This document shows, piece by piece, positions 33,111 through 41,798 of a stretch of 64,000 nucleotides of DNA. Made by a program: the position numbers and the translations under genes. Below the pieces are notes generated by a model that saw only the letters and a program-made list of their open reading frames with translations, ran no database searches and was not told where the DNA came from. The stretch lies in contig SCSG01000005.1 in the NCBI GenBank assembly GCA_004322135.1, positions 1 to 64,000 of the forward strand. The letters run 5' to 3'. The first letter of the stretch is position 1. Each line of letters opens with the position of its first letter. The stretch comes from Burkholderiaceae bacterium. GTDB lineage: Bacteria > Pseudomonadota > Gammaproteobacteria > Burkholderiales > Burkholderiaceae_B.

Positions 33111-35461
33111 AATGGGGCTTGCGTATTGCGCTGGGCGTTGCGGTGGCAAGCGCCCTGGCTCTGCTGGCCCTGCTCGTATGGTCGACGGGCAATGCCTCGC
33201 GCTACGCACAGCAGTACGACGTCCTGCTGTTGCTGAATGGTGTCTTCGCCATCACACTGGTGTTCTGGGTGGTGGTGCTGGCCGCACGCCTTATTCGCCA
33301 GTTGCGACGCCGCCAGTTCGGGGCGCGGCTGACGGCGCGCTTTGCCTTGTCGTTTGCCTTGATCGGCGTGTTGCCTGGAGCCCTGATCTATGTATTGTCG
33401 GTGCAGTTCATGTCGCGTTCCATCGAGTCGTGGTTCAACGTGCGGGTTGATACGGCGCTGGAAGCCGGCCTGAACCTTGGGCGTGCAGCGCTGGACAATC
33501 AGCTTAACGACCTGAATACCCGGGCACGTGATATTTCCAATAAGCTTGCCAACACCAGTGATGCCGATATGGCGGTGGCCATCACCACCCTGCGCGAATC
33601 CAGTGGCGTTGCCGAGGCCATGGTATTTAGCGGTAGTGGGCGGCTCATCGCGTTTTCCACGGCCAACTACAGCCAGCTCATTCCTGATGTGCCGCCTCCA
33701 CACGTGTTGAATCAGCTGCGCGTTTCGCGATCCTATTCAGCGGCCGAGACCGACGAGGTCGGAGCGGGCAACGGCAAGAAAAACCGCAATAGCCACTCGC
33801 CGCCGGGGACGGGCCTGCATTTGCGCGTTGTCGTTCCCATCAACATTATGGATCGCACGTCGTCGGCGCTGGGAGTGTCGCCGGATGCGCGCTGGCTGCA
33901 GGTCATTCAACCCGTGCCGGAACAAATTGCACATAACGCCAATCTGGTGCAGCAAGGCTTTCGCGACTATCAGGAACTGGCCTTGTCGCGTCAGGGGCTG
34001 CGCAAGCTGTATGGCATAACGCTGACTCTGGCATTGATCCTGGCCGTATTCGCCGCCATTGTCGTTGCGCTGGCGTTGTCACGGCGCCTTGTGCGGCCGC
34101 TGCTGACCCTTGCGGCGGGCACGCAGGCGGTTGGGGTCGGCGATTACCGCCCGTTGCCCGAGCCGCCCGAGCGCGATGAAGTTGGCCAGCTGACCCGTTC
34201 ATTCAATGCCATGACGCGCCAGCTTGATGAAGCGCGCCACATGGTTGAAAACAACCGCCAGCAGCTTGAACGGTCCAATGTCTATCTGGAATCGGTGCTG
34301 AGCAATTTGTCTTCAGGCGTGCTGGTGTTCGACGAGGGGTTTCGCGTGAGCCTGTTCAATCAGGGCGCCCAGTCCATCCTGGATGCGGACCTTCGGTCCG
34401 TGAGAGGGCGGCCGCTTGAAACCGTCGATCGTGCTTTCAAGCTCGCCCAACTCATTCGTCATGCCTTTGCCGCACACGCTGCGGTGGGCTCGGAACGGCC
34501 CTACTGGCAGCAGCAGTTCGAACTCGAGATCGAGGCCCCCGCCGATAACGGAACCAGGTTGTATGTCGTGACCGTGCTGGCGCGAGGCACGCATCTCAAC
34601 GTGGATGGCCGCGGCAATGGTTACCTGGTGGTGTTTGACGACATCAGTGAAGTCATTTCCGCCAACCGCACGGTGGCTTGGGGTGAAGTGGCACGGCGGC
34701 TGGCCCACGAGATCAAGAATCCGCTGACCCCCATTCAGTTGTCGGCCGAGCGTCTTGCCATGAAACTGGCCGGCAAGCTGAACGAGTCCGATGCGGCCAT
34801 GCTCAAGCGCTCGACCAATACTATTGTGAATCAGGTGGCCTCGCTCAAGCATATGGTCGATGATTTTCGCGAATATGCCCGCATGCCACCGGCGCAGATG
34901 CAATCGATCGACATCAATACCCTCATTGCCGACGTACTGACCCTGTATGGCTGGGACCCTGTTGAGGGTGTCGTGCGCGATGATAGACATAGTGTCAAAA
35001 TAGAAGTCAATTTTGATATGGGCTTGCCGCAAATCGAGGGCGACGCCACGCAGTTGCGGCAGGTCATTCACAATCTGTTGGCCAATGCGCGTGACGCGGC
35101 GACGCAAAATCAGGCGCTGGATGATGCAAGAATCTACGTAAAGACTAAACTTACACACTCTGACATTGAAGACGATGGCGAGTCATCCGCAGTGCGTCTG
35201 ACCGTATCGGATAACGGCCCAGGCTTTGACTCGCAGGTGCTGTCCAGGGTGTTTGAGCCATACGTGACGACCAAGGCAACCGGTACCGGGCTGGGTCTTG
35301 CGATCGTGAAGAAAATAATCGAGGAGCATGGGGGCAGAATCGATATTGCAAACCGTCGTGAGGGAGGTGCGCGTATTTCGATACTGCTCACACGCCTTGC
35401 CAGAACCTCTCCCGTGCTGGACGCGCAAGCGCAAGGGAACGATAATGCGGAAAAAACATAG
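33059..35461 (+). CDS. ntrY: NtrY-like sensor histidine kinase
   Basis: An 800-residue membrane kinase. Helices lie near residues 18-40, 57-80 and 100-120; a periplasmic region follows up to about 315 and a further helix lies at about 322-342. HAMP (about 343-395), PAS (about 415-520), the HisKA H-box RRLAHEIKNPLTPIQ (His near 552) and HATPase_c with HNLLANARDA, DNGPGFD and GTGLGLAIVKK come next. In other bacteria NtrYX responds to nitrogen and redox/oxygen status. The partner regulator follows 10 bp later. A start after the DUF4390 stop would remove part of the first helix, so the overlapping ATG is preferred. Confidence 0.93.
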   Translation: MERFLIFDLPRYSRSVLKWGLRIALGVAVASALALLALLVWSTGNASRYAQQYDVLLLLNGVFAITLVFWVVVLAARLIRQLRRRQFGARLTARFALSFALIGVLPGALIYVLSVQFMSRSIESWFNVRVDTALEAGLNLGRAALDNQLNDLNTRARDISNKLANTSDADMAVAITTLRESSGVAEAMVFSGSGRLIAFSTANYSQLIPDVPPPHVLNQLRVSRSYSAAETDEVGAGNGKKNRNSHSPPGTGLHLRVVVPINIMDRTSSALGVSPDARWLQVIQPVPEQIAHNANLVQQGFRDYQELALSRQGLRKLYGITLTLALILAVFAAIVVALALSRRLVRPLLTLAAGTQAVGVGDYRPLPEPPERDEVGQLTRSFNAMTRQLDEARHMVENNRQQLERSNVYLESVLSNLSSGVLVFDEGFRVSLFNQGAQSILDADLRSVRGRPLETVDRAFKLAQLIRHAFAAHAAVGSERPYWQQQFELEIEAPADNGTRLYVVTVLARGTHLNVDGRGNGYLVVFDDISEVISANRTVAWGEVARRLAHEIKNPLTPIQLSAERLAMKLAGKLNESDAAMLKRSTNTIVNQVASLKHMVDDFREYARMPPAQMQSIDINTLIADVLTLYGWDPVEGVVRDDRHSVKIEVNFDMGLPQIEGDATQLRQVIHNLLANARDAATQNQALDDARIYVKTKLTHSDIEDDGESSAVRLTVSDNGPGFDSQVLSRVFEPYVTTKATGTGLGLAIVKKIIEEHGGRIDIANRREGGARISILLTRLARTSPVLDAQAQGNDNAEKT

Positions 35462-35471
35462 GTGATGCTTT

Positions 35472-36164
35472 ATGGCCAGAATCCTGGTTGTTGATGACGA
35501 GATAGGCATTCGTGAACTTTTGTCTGAAATTCTTTACGACGAAGGTCATACGGTGGAACTCGCCGAAAACGCCGCGCAGGCCCGCGCCGCCCGGTTGCGC
35601 TTCAGGCCGGATCTTGTCCTGCTTGACATATGGATGCCGGATACCGATGGTGTCAGCTTGTTGAAGGAATGGGGTTCGCAAGGTCTGCTCGATATGCCGG
35701 TAATCATGATGAGCGGGCATGCAACGGTGGATACGGCCGTCGAAGCCACCCGAATCGGCGCCATCGATTTTCTTGAAAAACCCATTACGCTGCAAAAGTT
35801 GCTCAAGGCTATTTCAGCGGGCCTGACCCGCACTGTGGTGTCACCCGTTGCGGTGGCTGCCGCGCGCGCTCCCGAGCACGTGCCTGATCACAGTCAGCCG
35901 CTTACTACCGTTCCCATTTCGACGGTGGCCCAACCCGCCGCACCCGTACCCGGGCCTGGTAATTCCTTGCTGGGCGGCATAGCGCTGGACCAGCCGTTGC
36001 GCAACGCGCGCGACGAGTTCGAGAGGATTTATTTCGAATACCATCTGGGCCGTGAAAATCACAGTATGACTCGCGTGTCCGAAAAGACAGGGCTTGAACG
36101 CACTCATCTGTATCGCAAGCTCAAGCAGCTGGGTATTGACGCGTCACGCAAGAAACACAGTTGA
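35472..36164 (+). CDS. ntrX: NtrX-like response regulator lacking the AAA+ domain
   Basis: A 230-residue protein. The receiver domain (1-120) has acidic pocket DDE (8-10), phospho-acceptor Asp52 (VLLDIWMPD), MMSGHAT and LEKPI. A Pro/Ala/Val-rich linker (about 121-170) leads to a Fis-type helix-turn-helix (about 180-226, SEKTGLERTHLYRKLKQLG). The central sigma54-activating AAA+ ATPase of classical NtrX (about 450 residues in all) is missing, with no sign of frameshift or internal stop. It therefore cannot act as a sigma54 activator and probably regulates sigma70 promoters or represses. Confidence 0.9.
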   Translation: MARILVVDDEIGIRELLSEILYDEGHTVELAENAAQARAARLRFRPDLVLLDIWMPDTDGVSLLKEWGSQGLLDMPVIMMSGHATVDTAVEATRIGAIDFLEKPITLQKLLKAISAGLTRTVVSPVAVAAARAPEHVPDHSQPLTTVPISTVAQPAAPVPGPGNSLLGGIALDQPLRNARDEFERIYFEYHLGRENHSMTRVSEKTGLERTHLYRKLKQLGIDASRKKHS

Positions 36165-36181
36165 GTTGCCTTCGCGTACTG

Positions 36182-37096
36182 TCATGAAGGCTTTTTGTGA
36201 GCGCGAATAAGGATGCGTTCTTGCGTCCCCGTGTTTCGTGGTATGAAGCGTCTTTCTGCCGCACGCCAGGCATGACCGTAGGCAATTTCCAGACTCAGGT
36301 GAATGGTGCCGTCGATGTGGCGCTGCTTCTCCAGCGCGTTTGACAGACGCTGTCCCCACGCGCGGCTGGCGAGTCCGCGTTTGCGGTCTTTGGCGGGGTT
36401 GCCGCCCAGAATGCGAAGGTCGGCAAGCAATTTTTCCGCTGTATGGTAAGTGAGTGTCAGGATCTCCTGATCCATGACCGGATCGGCAAATCCGCGCTGG
36501 ATAAGCAGGTCTCCGAAGTCGTGCATATCGACGAAGCTGGGCGTGGCGGTTTGCAGCCCCGCCTGTTCGAGGGCAAGCCGCACTTCCTGCAGCGAACCCG
36601 GCCCCAGGCACGAAAACATGACCAGGCCATTGACTCTCAGCAGGCGTCGCCATTCGCTGATGACTAGGTGCGGTTCGGGGTGCCAGTGCAGTGCCATGTT
36701 CGACCATACAAGGTCCAGGCTTTCCGCAGGAAGCCCGGTCTCGGCCATGTCGGCGGTCATGAAGTGTGGCGCACGGGTGGGCTTGTTGCGCAGTTTTTGC
36801 CACAGGCTGGGCTTGGCCGCGTATCGGTCGATGGCGGCCTCAAGCAGTGCGGGGCAGGCATCCAGCCCGGTGTAGTCGATATTGGGGTAGCGCGCGCGCA
36901 GTGGTTCTATGGCGTGGCCGGCGCCGCAGCCGGAGTCCAGCACCGTAGCAGGTGCGATGCGTATGTAGCTCAGGCGTTTAAGCATGCGTTGCGCGATTTC
37001 ACCGTACAGGAACTGGGCCTCATCCAGGGGGCTGCGTCGGGTGAATTGCCGGATGACATGAGCCGGGCTGATTGGCAGGGTCGGGGGTTGTGACAT
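36182..37096 (-). CDS. SAM-dependent methyltransferase, BioC-like
   Basis: A 304-residue class I methyltransferase. SAM motif I is VLDSGCGAGHAIEPL, motif II is DYTGLDACPALLEAA, motif IV is LDLVWSNMALHWHPEP, and LLRVNGLVMFSCLGPGSLQEV follows. The sequence 'NMALHW' and the segment after it fit BioC, the malonyl-ACP O-methyltransferase of biotin synthesis, but no bio gene is near, so the exact substrate is uncertain. It is convergent with ntrX and divergent from comF. Confidence 0.8.
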   Translation of the reverse strand: MSQPPTLPISPAHVIRQFTRRSPLDEAQFLYGEIAQRMLKRLSYIRIAPATVLDSGCGAGHAIEPLRARYPNIDYTGLDACPALLEAAIDRYAAKPSLWQKLRNKPTRAPHFMTADMAETGLPAESLDLVWSNMALHWHPEPHLVISEWRRLLRVNGLVMFSCLGPGSLQEVRLALEQAGLQTATPSFVDMHDFGDLLIQRGFADPVMDQEILTLTYHTAEKLLADLRILGGNPAKDRKRGLASRAWGQRLSNALEKQRHIDGTIHLSLEIAYGHAWRAAERRFIPRNTGTQERILIRAHKKPS

Positions 37097-37183
37097 ATTT
37101 GCGGTTTGTGGCTGGCGGTGGCCGATAAATCGTGCTCAGATTGAGCCGTGATTTTGATCGGTTTCTTCATGTAGGTTCTTATT

Positions 37184-37999
37184 ATGGCTTATCCGGGGCG
37201 CTGGCGCGAATCCACCGCGGGCGTGCCAGCAGATCTTCAGACCGGCCATGCGTCGCGCACGCCGGTGTTCAGGCGTGTTCTCGGCGCGGGTCGCAATGCG
37301 GTGGCGCGCGTGATCGAGTGCATTCCTTCTGCGTGCCCGCTTTGCCATGGAGCGGCGTCGGGCGGGGCGCTATGTGCGGGGTGCCATGACGACGTCGTGG
37401 CGTCCATGCAAAGTTTGGCCGGGCGTTGCAGCGTGTGCAGGCTTGCCCTGGACAAGCAGGCTGGCTGCCCCGATTGCGCGTGCCGGCCGCCAGCTTTTGA
37501 TCAGGTGGTTGCCGCGTTCGACTACGCCCTGCCCGGTGATTTTCTCATTCGCCAGTTCAAGGCTGGCCGGCGGTTTTCCCATGCCCGGTTTCTGGCGGCC
37601 ATGCTGGCCAGGGCGGTCATGGAAGATGGGCCGCAGCTTCCGCAGGATACAATTCTTGTTCCGGTTCCATCCAGTCACGCGTCCATCATGCAGCGTGGTT
37701 TTAATCCCGCTGCCGAGATCGCGCGCTACCTGGCGCCCAGGCTGTCGCTGCCGTGTCGCCCAGGCCTGCTGGTGCGAAACCACGAGGGCGGGCGGCAGAC
37801 CCATTTGCCGCGTGCACAGCGCATGCGTCAGGCATCGGGGCTGTATACCTGTACCGCCAGCGTTGGTGGCGCCACGGTCGCGGTGGTTGACGACGTCCTG
37901 ACTACCGGCAGCACCTTGCATGGTATTTCGCTGCAACTCAAGGCGGCGGGCGCTGTGGCGGTGTGGGGTCTGGTGCTGGCGCGCACGCCATACCGGTAA
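37184..37999 (+). CDS. comF: ComF family protein
   Basis: A 271-residue protein. The N-terminal double zinc-finger-like region has Cys pairs CPLCHG, CAGC, CSVC and CPDC (about 50-105). It is followed by a type I phosphoribosyltransferase domain with the PRPP-binding motif VAVVDDVLTTGST near residue 233 and 'MQRGFNPAAEIA'. ComF/GntX proteins are linked to DNA uptake or use of DNA as nutrient; the biochemical role is unresolved. About 45 residues precede the first Cys and may be a mis-chosen start, but no better one was seen. Confidence 0.88.
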   Translation: MAYPGRWRESTAGVPADLQTGHASRTPVFRRVLGAGRNAVARVIECIPSACPLCHGAASGGALCAGCHDDVVASMQSLAGRCSVCRLALDKQAGCPDCACRPPAFDQVVAAFDYALPGDFLIRQFKAGRRFSHARFLAAMLARAVMEDGPQLPQDTILVPVPSSHASIMQRGFNPAAEIARYLAPRLSLPCRPGLLVRNHEGGRQTHLPRAQRMRQASGLYTCTASVGGATVAVVDDVLTTGSTLHGISLQLKAAGAVAVWGLVLARTPYR

Positions 38000-38063
38000 G
38001 GGGTCTTGCCCTGCACACTGCGGGTTTGAACCCTTCATTCATTTCTTAATGGGTTGTTGTTGC

Positions 38064-38534
38064 ATGTTTCACATCGTTCTTGTTTCGCCTGAGATTCCTC
38101 CCAATACCGGCAATATCATCCGGCTGGCGGCCAATACCGGCGTCTGGCTGCATCTTGTGCGTCCGTTGGGGTTTGATCTTGAGGATAAAAAGCTCAAGCG
38201 CGCGGGGCTGGACTACCGCGAGTGGGCCGATATTCGTGTTCACGACAGCTTGGCCCAGGCGCTGGAATGTACGGGTGCCGGCCCTGCGCGTCAGTTTGCC
38301 ATCACCACGAAGGGCTCGCGCCTTATTGGCACCGCTCAATTTCTGCCCGGCGACGTATTCGTGTTCGGGCGCGAGACGGCGGGTCTGTCTGCGCAGCAGA
38401 TGTCCATGTTCGAACCTGGCCAGCGGGTGCGTCTACCCATGCGACCGGAGCAGCGCAGCCTGAACCTGTCGAACGCCGTGGCCGTGACCATCTTCGAGGC
38501 CTGGCGTCAATGCGGCTATGAAGGCGGTGTATAA
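38064..38534 (+). CDS. trmL: tRNA (cytidine(34)-2'-O)-methyltransferase
   Basis: A 156-residue SPOUT (knotted) methyltransferase modifying the wobble base of tRNA-Leu. Motif 1 is PEIPPNTGNIIRLAANTG, motif 2 contains FVFGRETAGL, and motif 3 is RSLNLSNAVAVTIFEAW, forming the SAM-binding knot. ATG gives the usual compact length; the frame continues far upstream without homology. It lies 64 bp after comF on the same strand and is convergent with gpsA. Confidence 0.95.
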   Translation: MFHIVLVSPEIPPNTGNIIRLAANTGVWLHLVRPLGFDLEDKKLKRAGLDYREWADIRVHDSLAQALECTGAGPARQFAITTKGSRLIGTAQFLPGDVFVFGRETAGLSAQQMSMFEPGQRVRLPMRPEQRSLNLSNAVAVTIFEAWRQCGYEGGV

Positions 38535-38612
38535 GGACCTGTGAGGTGGCCTGTCCAGCCATTTGGTCTTGACGCGCATAAGCGAAGTGCCGGCTTAGCG
38601 TGCGCGGTCCCG

Positions 38613-39677
38613 TCAGGTGGCGTGTGGTGATTCGGCCTTGGCTTCGCGTGCAAGCAGATTGGACACCGCCTGGCGTGGTGATACGTCGTTGAACAGTACT
38701 TGGCAGACCGCTTCAGTAATCGGCAGGTCGACGTGATGCTTGCGTCCCAGCGCCAGCGCTGCTTGCGCGCAGCGCACGCCCTCGGCCGTCATGCCGTCTT
38801 TCAGTATTGCCTCCAGAGCGCGCCCCTGCCCGATTGCAAGACCGACCTGGCGGTTGCGTGACAAGTTGCCCGTTGTAGTAAGAACCAGGTCGCCCAACCC
38901 GGTCAGGCCGAAAAACGTGTTGGTTTTTCCGCCGAGGGCTTTTCCCAGTCTCTGCATTTCGGCCAGCCCGCGCGTGATCAGCGCCGCCCTGGCGTTGGTG
39001 CCCAGACCTAAACTGTCCGATACGCCACAGGCAATAGCCACTACATTTTTCAGCGCGCCGCCGACTTCGACGCCGATAAGATCCTGACTGGTGTAGATGC
39101 GCGCCGCTCCGCCGTGCAGGGACCGGGTAACGATGTCGGCCACGTGGCGTTGCCGGCTGGCGATAGTCAGCGCAACGGGCAGTCCCAGTGCCACTTCGTG
39201 CGCGAAAGATGGGCCCGACAGCACGCCGGAGCCTAAGTGTGGCTGACCTCTCAGGGCTGCCTGCGCAATTTGGTGTGGCAGTTGTCCGCTTTCGTGGTGG
39301 AAGCCCTTGCAGATCCATATGATGGCCGGCCCTCTGGCGGGGTGGCGTGCCAGTGCCTCTTTCAGCCGGATGCAGAGGTCGGCCAGTCCGGCCACCGGCA
39401 CGCCAAGGATGATCAGCCCGCTTGCGGCGTCGGGCGCGCAGGCGTGCGCCACCGCCGCGGAAAAATCATCCGTGCAGTGCAATGTCGTCGGCAGCTGGAT
39501 GTCCGGCAGATAACGCGCGTTGGTGTGTACGGTGTCGATGACCCGGGCCGTGGCGGTATCGCGCGCCCACAGCAGGGTGTCGGCATTGGCGCAGGCCAGC
39601 CCCGCCAGTGCGGTGCCCCAACTTCCCGCGCCCAGCACGGCAACGCGGGTAGGCGACGGAGGCGGGGTTGTCACCAC
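38613..39677 (-). CDS. gpsA: Glycerol-3-phosphate dehydrogenase [NAD(P)+]
   Basis: A 354-residue enzyme supplying sn-glycerol 3-phosphate for phospholipids. The nucleotide-binding motif VAVLGAGSWGTALA, IWICKGF, LSGPSFAHEVALGLP and the catalytic-Lys block GALKNVVAIACG are present, with GLTGLGDLVLT and the 'MTAEGVRCAQ' region later. The start is GTG, 3 bp after the secB stop, suggesting coupling; secB-gpsA order is typical of proteobacteria. Two successive GTG codons make the exact start ambiguous by one residue. Confidence 0.96.
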   Translation of the reverse strand: MVTTPPPSPTRVAVLGAGSWGTALAGLACANADTLLWARDTATARVIDTVHTNARYLPDIQLPTTLHCTDDFSAAVAHACAPDAASGLIILGVPVAGLADLCIRLKEALARHPARGPAIIWICKGFHHESGQLPHQIAQAALRGQPHLGSGVLSGPSFAHEVALGLPVALTIASRQRHVADIVTRSLHGGAARIYTSQDLIGVEVGGALKNVVAIACGVSDSLGLGTNARAALITRGLAEMQRLGKALGGKTNTFFGLTGLGDLVLTTTGNLSRNRQVGLAIGQGRALEAILKDGMTAEGVRCAQAALALGRKHHVDLPITEAVCQVLFNDVSPRQAVSNLLAREAKAESPHAT

Positions 39678-39680
39678 GGC

Positions 39681-40205
39681 TTATTGGCGGCTGGTGCCTG
39701 GAGGAAGGATAATGCCGGAGTCCTTTGTTTCCTGCTGGTTGGCCAGTTCGGCCTGGCGCTGTTCGTAGAGATTCTGGAAATTGACTTCCGTCAGATGCAG
39801 GGCGGGCAGCGATGTGCGGTTGATGAGGTCGGCGACGCTGGCGCGCAGGTAGGGGTAAAGCATGGTCGGGCAGACGATGCCCAACAGCGGGTCGAGCTGC
39901 TCCGGCGGGATGTTGGACGCTTCGAAAATGCCCGCCTGCTTGGCTTCGATGAGGTACATGACCTTGTCCCCGATGCGGGTGGTCACGGTTGCGGTGACGG
40001 TACTTTCATAGATGGTATCGGCCAGACGCTGACCGCCGACGTTGATCGTGACATCGACACTCGGGGCTTCCTGCTCCAGAAAAATCTGGGGCGCGTTAGG
40101 CATTTCCAGCGACATGTCCTTAACGTAGGTGCGCTGCAGGCCGAAGCTTGGGTCCTGATTGGTCTGGTCCTGATTGCCTTGATTGTTTTGATCCTGGTCG
40201 GCCAT
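39681..40205 (-). CDS. secB: Protein-export chaperone SecB
   Basis: A 174-residue chaperone that keeps preproteins unfolded and delivers them to SecA. The conserved core begins LQRTYVKDMSLEMPNAPQIF. It contains the 'GIFEASNIPPEQLDPLLGIVCPTMLYPYLRAS' SecA-contact region (part shown by family) and the acidic strands after VDVTINV. The N-terminus is an Asn/Gln/Asp-rich tail of about 20 residues with repeated NQD triplets, longer than in E. coli. It is flanked by grxC and gpsA. Confidence 0.96.
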   Translation of the reverse strand: MADQDQNNQGNQDQTNQDPSFGLQRTYVKDMSLEMPNAPQIFLEQEAPSVDVTINVGGQRLADTIYESTVTATVTTRIGDKVMYLIEAKQAGIFEASNIPPEQLDPLLGIVCPTMLYPYLRASVADLINRTSLPALHLTEVNFQNLYEQRQAELANQQETKDSGIILPPGTSRQ

Positions 40206-40252
40206 GGGGGTTCCTGTAAGAGTGGTATGAGGCAGGTAAGCGATCTGCCGTG

Positions 40253-40510
40253 TCAGCTGTTAAGCAGCGGCATGAGTTTGTTGGAGCGATCCAGCGCCGC
40301 AAGGTCATCATAACCGCCCACGTGGGTGTCGTTGATGTAGATTTGCGGCACAGTACGTCGCCCCGTGCGCTTCATCATGACGAGGCGCTCCTCGGGGTTG
40401 CGGTCGACACGGATCTTTTCAATGTCGGTAACGCCGCGCTGTTTCAACAACATTTCAGCACGAATGCAATAAGGGCATACCGCAGTGCAGTACATAATTA
40501 CATTGGACAT
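40253..40510 (-). CDS. grxC: Glutaredoxin 3
   Basis: An 85-residue glutathione-dependent oxidoreductase. The dithiol active site CPYC is at residues 12-15, the cis-Pro is in TVPQIYIND and the glutathione-binding GGYDDLAAL follows, as in GrxC. It lies between the rhodanese-like protein and secB, a conserved arrangement in betaproteobacteria, and is probably part of one transcript with them. Confidence 0.96.
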   Translation of the reverse strand: MSNVIMYCTAVCPYCIRAEMLLKQRGVTDIEKIRVDRNPEERLVMMKRTGRRTVPQIYINDTHVGGYDDLAALDRSNKLMPLLNS

Positions 40511-40534
40511 GACTTTCCTGAGTGAAGGCCGGCG

Positions 40535-40957
40535 TCAGGCCTGGCCTTTTTTGCTTAGAGGCATGCCCGCCTCGGACCACGTGCGTAGCCCGCCTTGCAG
40601 GCTGAATGCCTCAGCAAACCCTTGCTTGCGCAATAATTTGGCGATACGGGATGAATCGCGTCCCTGGTCGCAGAATACGATAATGGGCTTGTCTTTGGGC
40701 AAAGTGTTTGCTTTGCTGTCGATATCGTTGGCCGGTACGTTGCGGGCCTGCGGAATGGTACCGCCCTTGAAGTGCTCGGCGGGGCGCACGTCAAGGAAAA
40801 TGCCGTGTTTTTGGTTGGCCAGCTGTACGGCTTCCTGCAGGCCAACCTGAGTTGCGTTGGAACCCCCCTTGCCCAGGACCGGCCAAAGTAACATGCCCCC
40901 CGAAATCAAGGCGATGAGCACAATGTAAAGGTTATTCTGGCTGAGAAGAAAATCCAC
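40535..40957 (-). CDS. Membrane-anchored rhodanese-like protein
   Basis: A protein of about 140 residues with an N-terminal transmembrane helix (NLYIVLIALISGGMLLW). The rhodanese domain has LDVRPAEHFKGGTIPQA and the active-site loop IVFCDQGRDSSR, where the Cys would carry persulfide sulfur. Chosen start is GTG with AGGA seven bases upstream. An ATG at 40999 is possible but has no ribosome binding site and overlaps a TATAAT (41002-41007) that may be the promoter of this gene. Specific sulfur acceptor unknown. Confidence 0.88.
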   Translation of the reverse strand: MDFLLSQNNLYIVLIALISGGMLLWPVLGKGGSNATQVGLQEAVQLANQKHGIFLDVRPAEHFKGGTIPQARNVPANDIDSKANTLPKDKPIIVFCDQGRDSSRIAKLLRKQGFAEAFSLQGGLRTWSEAGMPLSKKGQA

Positions 40958-41047
40958 GATTTGTCCTGATTTGGCGCCCGGAACAAGTGCCGGAGACATC
41001 AATTATAAAATGAGGGCGATAATTCAACTTTCAAGTAGGTTTCTGAC

Positions 41048-41797
41048 ATGCATAAACTTGTACTCATGCGCCATGGCGAAAGCCAATGGAACCTGGAAAA
41101 CCGTTTCACCGGGTGGGCGGATGTCGATTTGACCGAGACCGGGCGCATGCAGGCAAAGCGGGCAGGCGAACTCCTGAAAAAAGAAGGCTACCAGTTCGAC
41201 CTTACCTATTCTTCGGTACTGAAGCGCGCGGTACGTACTTTGTGGATTGTACTGGACACCATGGACGCCATGTATACACCCATTGGGCTGAGCTGGCGCC
41301 TGAACGAGCGCCATTATGGTGCCTTGCAAGGGTTGAACAAGGCAGAAACCGCTGCCAAGTATGGTGACGAGCAGGTGCTTATATGGCGTCGCGCCTACGC
41401 CATTGCGCCCGAGCCCATGTCGCTCGACGACCCTCGTCATCCGCGCTTCGACGCGCGTTATGCCAAGGTTGCTGCCGAGAAGCTTCCTTCCACCGAGTGC
41501 CTGCGTGACACGGTTGCGCGTGTCGTACCGTTCTGGAACGATTCCATCAGGCTTGCGCTGCGCTCGGGCCGGCGCGTTCTGGTGGCGGCGCACGGTAACA
41601 GCCTGCGCGCTCTGATCAAGCACCTGGATTCGGTTCCCGACGATGAAATCGTCAACCTGAACATCCCTACGGGCCAGCCGCTGGTGTACGAACTGGATGA
41701 CGACCTGAAGCCAATCCGTCATTATTATCTGGGTGATCCGGCGGAGATCGCCGCGGCCGTGGCCGCCGTGGCTGCACAGGGCAGGGCCAAGGGCTAG
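41048..41797 (+). CDS. gpmA: 2,3-bisphosphoglycerate-dependent phosphoglycerate mutase
   Basis: A 249-residue glycolytic enzyme interconverting 3- and 2-phosphoglycerate. The phospho-His is in [37 protein letters not shown] and the second catalytic His in [15 protein letters not shown] complete the active site. The length equals that of E. coli GpmA. It is divergent from the rhodanese gene and is followed after one base by the EnvC-like gene. Confidence 0.97.
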   Translation: MHKLVLMRHGESQWNLENRFTGWADVDLTETGRMQAKRAGELLKKEGYQFDLTYSSVLKRAVRTLWIVLDTMDAMYTPIGLSWRLNERHYGALQGLNKAETAAKYGDEQVLIWRRAYAIAPEPMSLDDPRHPRFDARYAKVAAEKLPSTECLRDTVARVVPFWNDSIRLALRSGRRVLVAAHGNSLRALIKHLDSVPDDEIVNLNIPTGQPLVYELDDDLKPIRHYYLGDPAEIAAAVAAVAAQGRAKG

Positions 41798-41798
41798 T

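Noticed and set aside
34313-35158. 281-codon antisense frame inside ntrY
   Set aside because: Shadow frame opposite the PAS/HisKA region of ntrY; His/Arg/Gly-rich, no recognisable domain.
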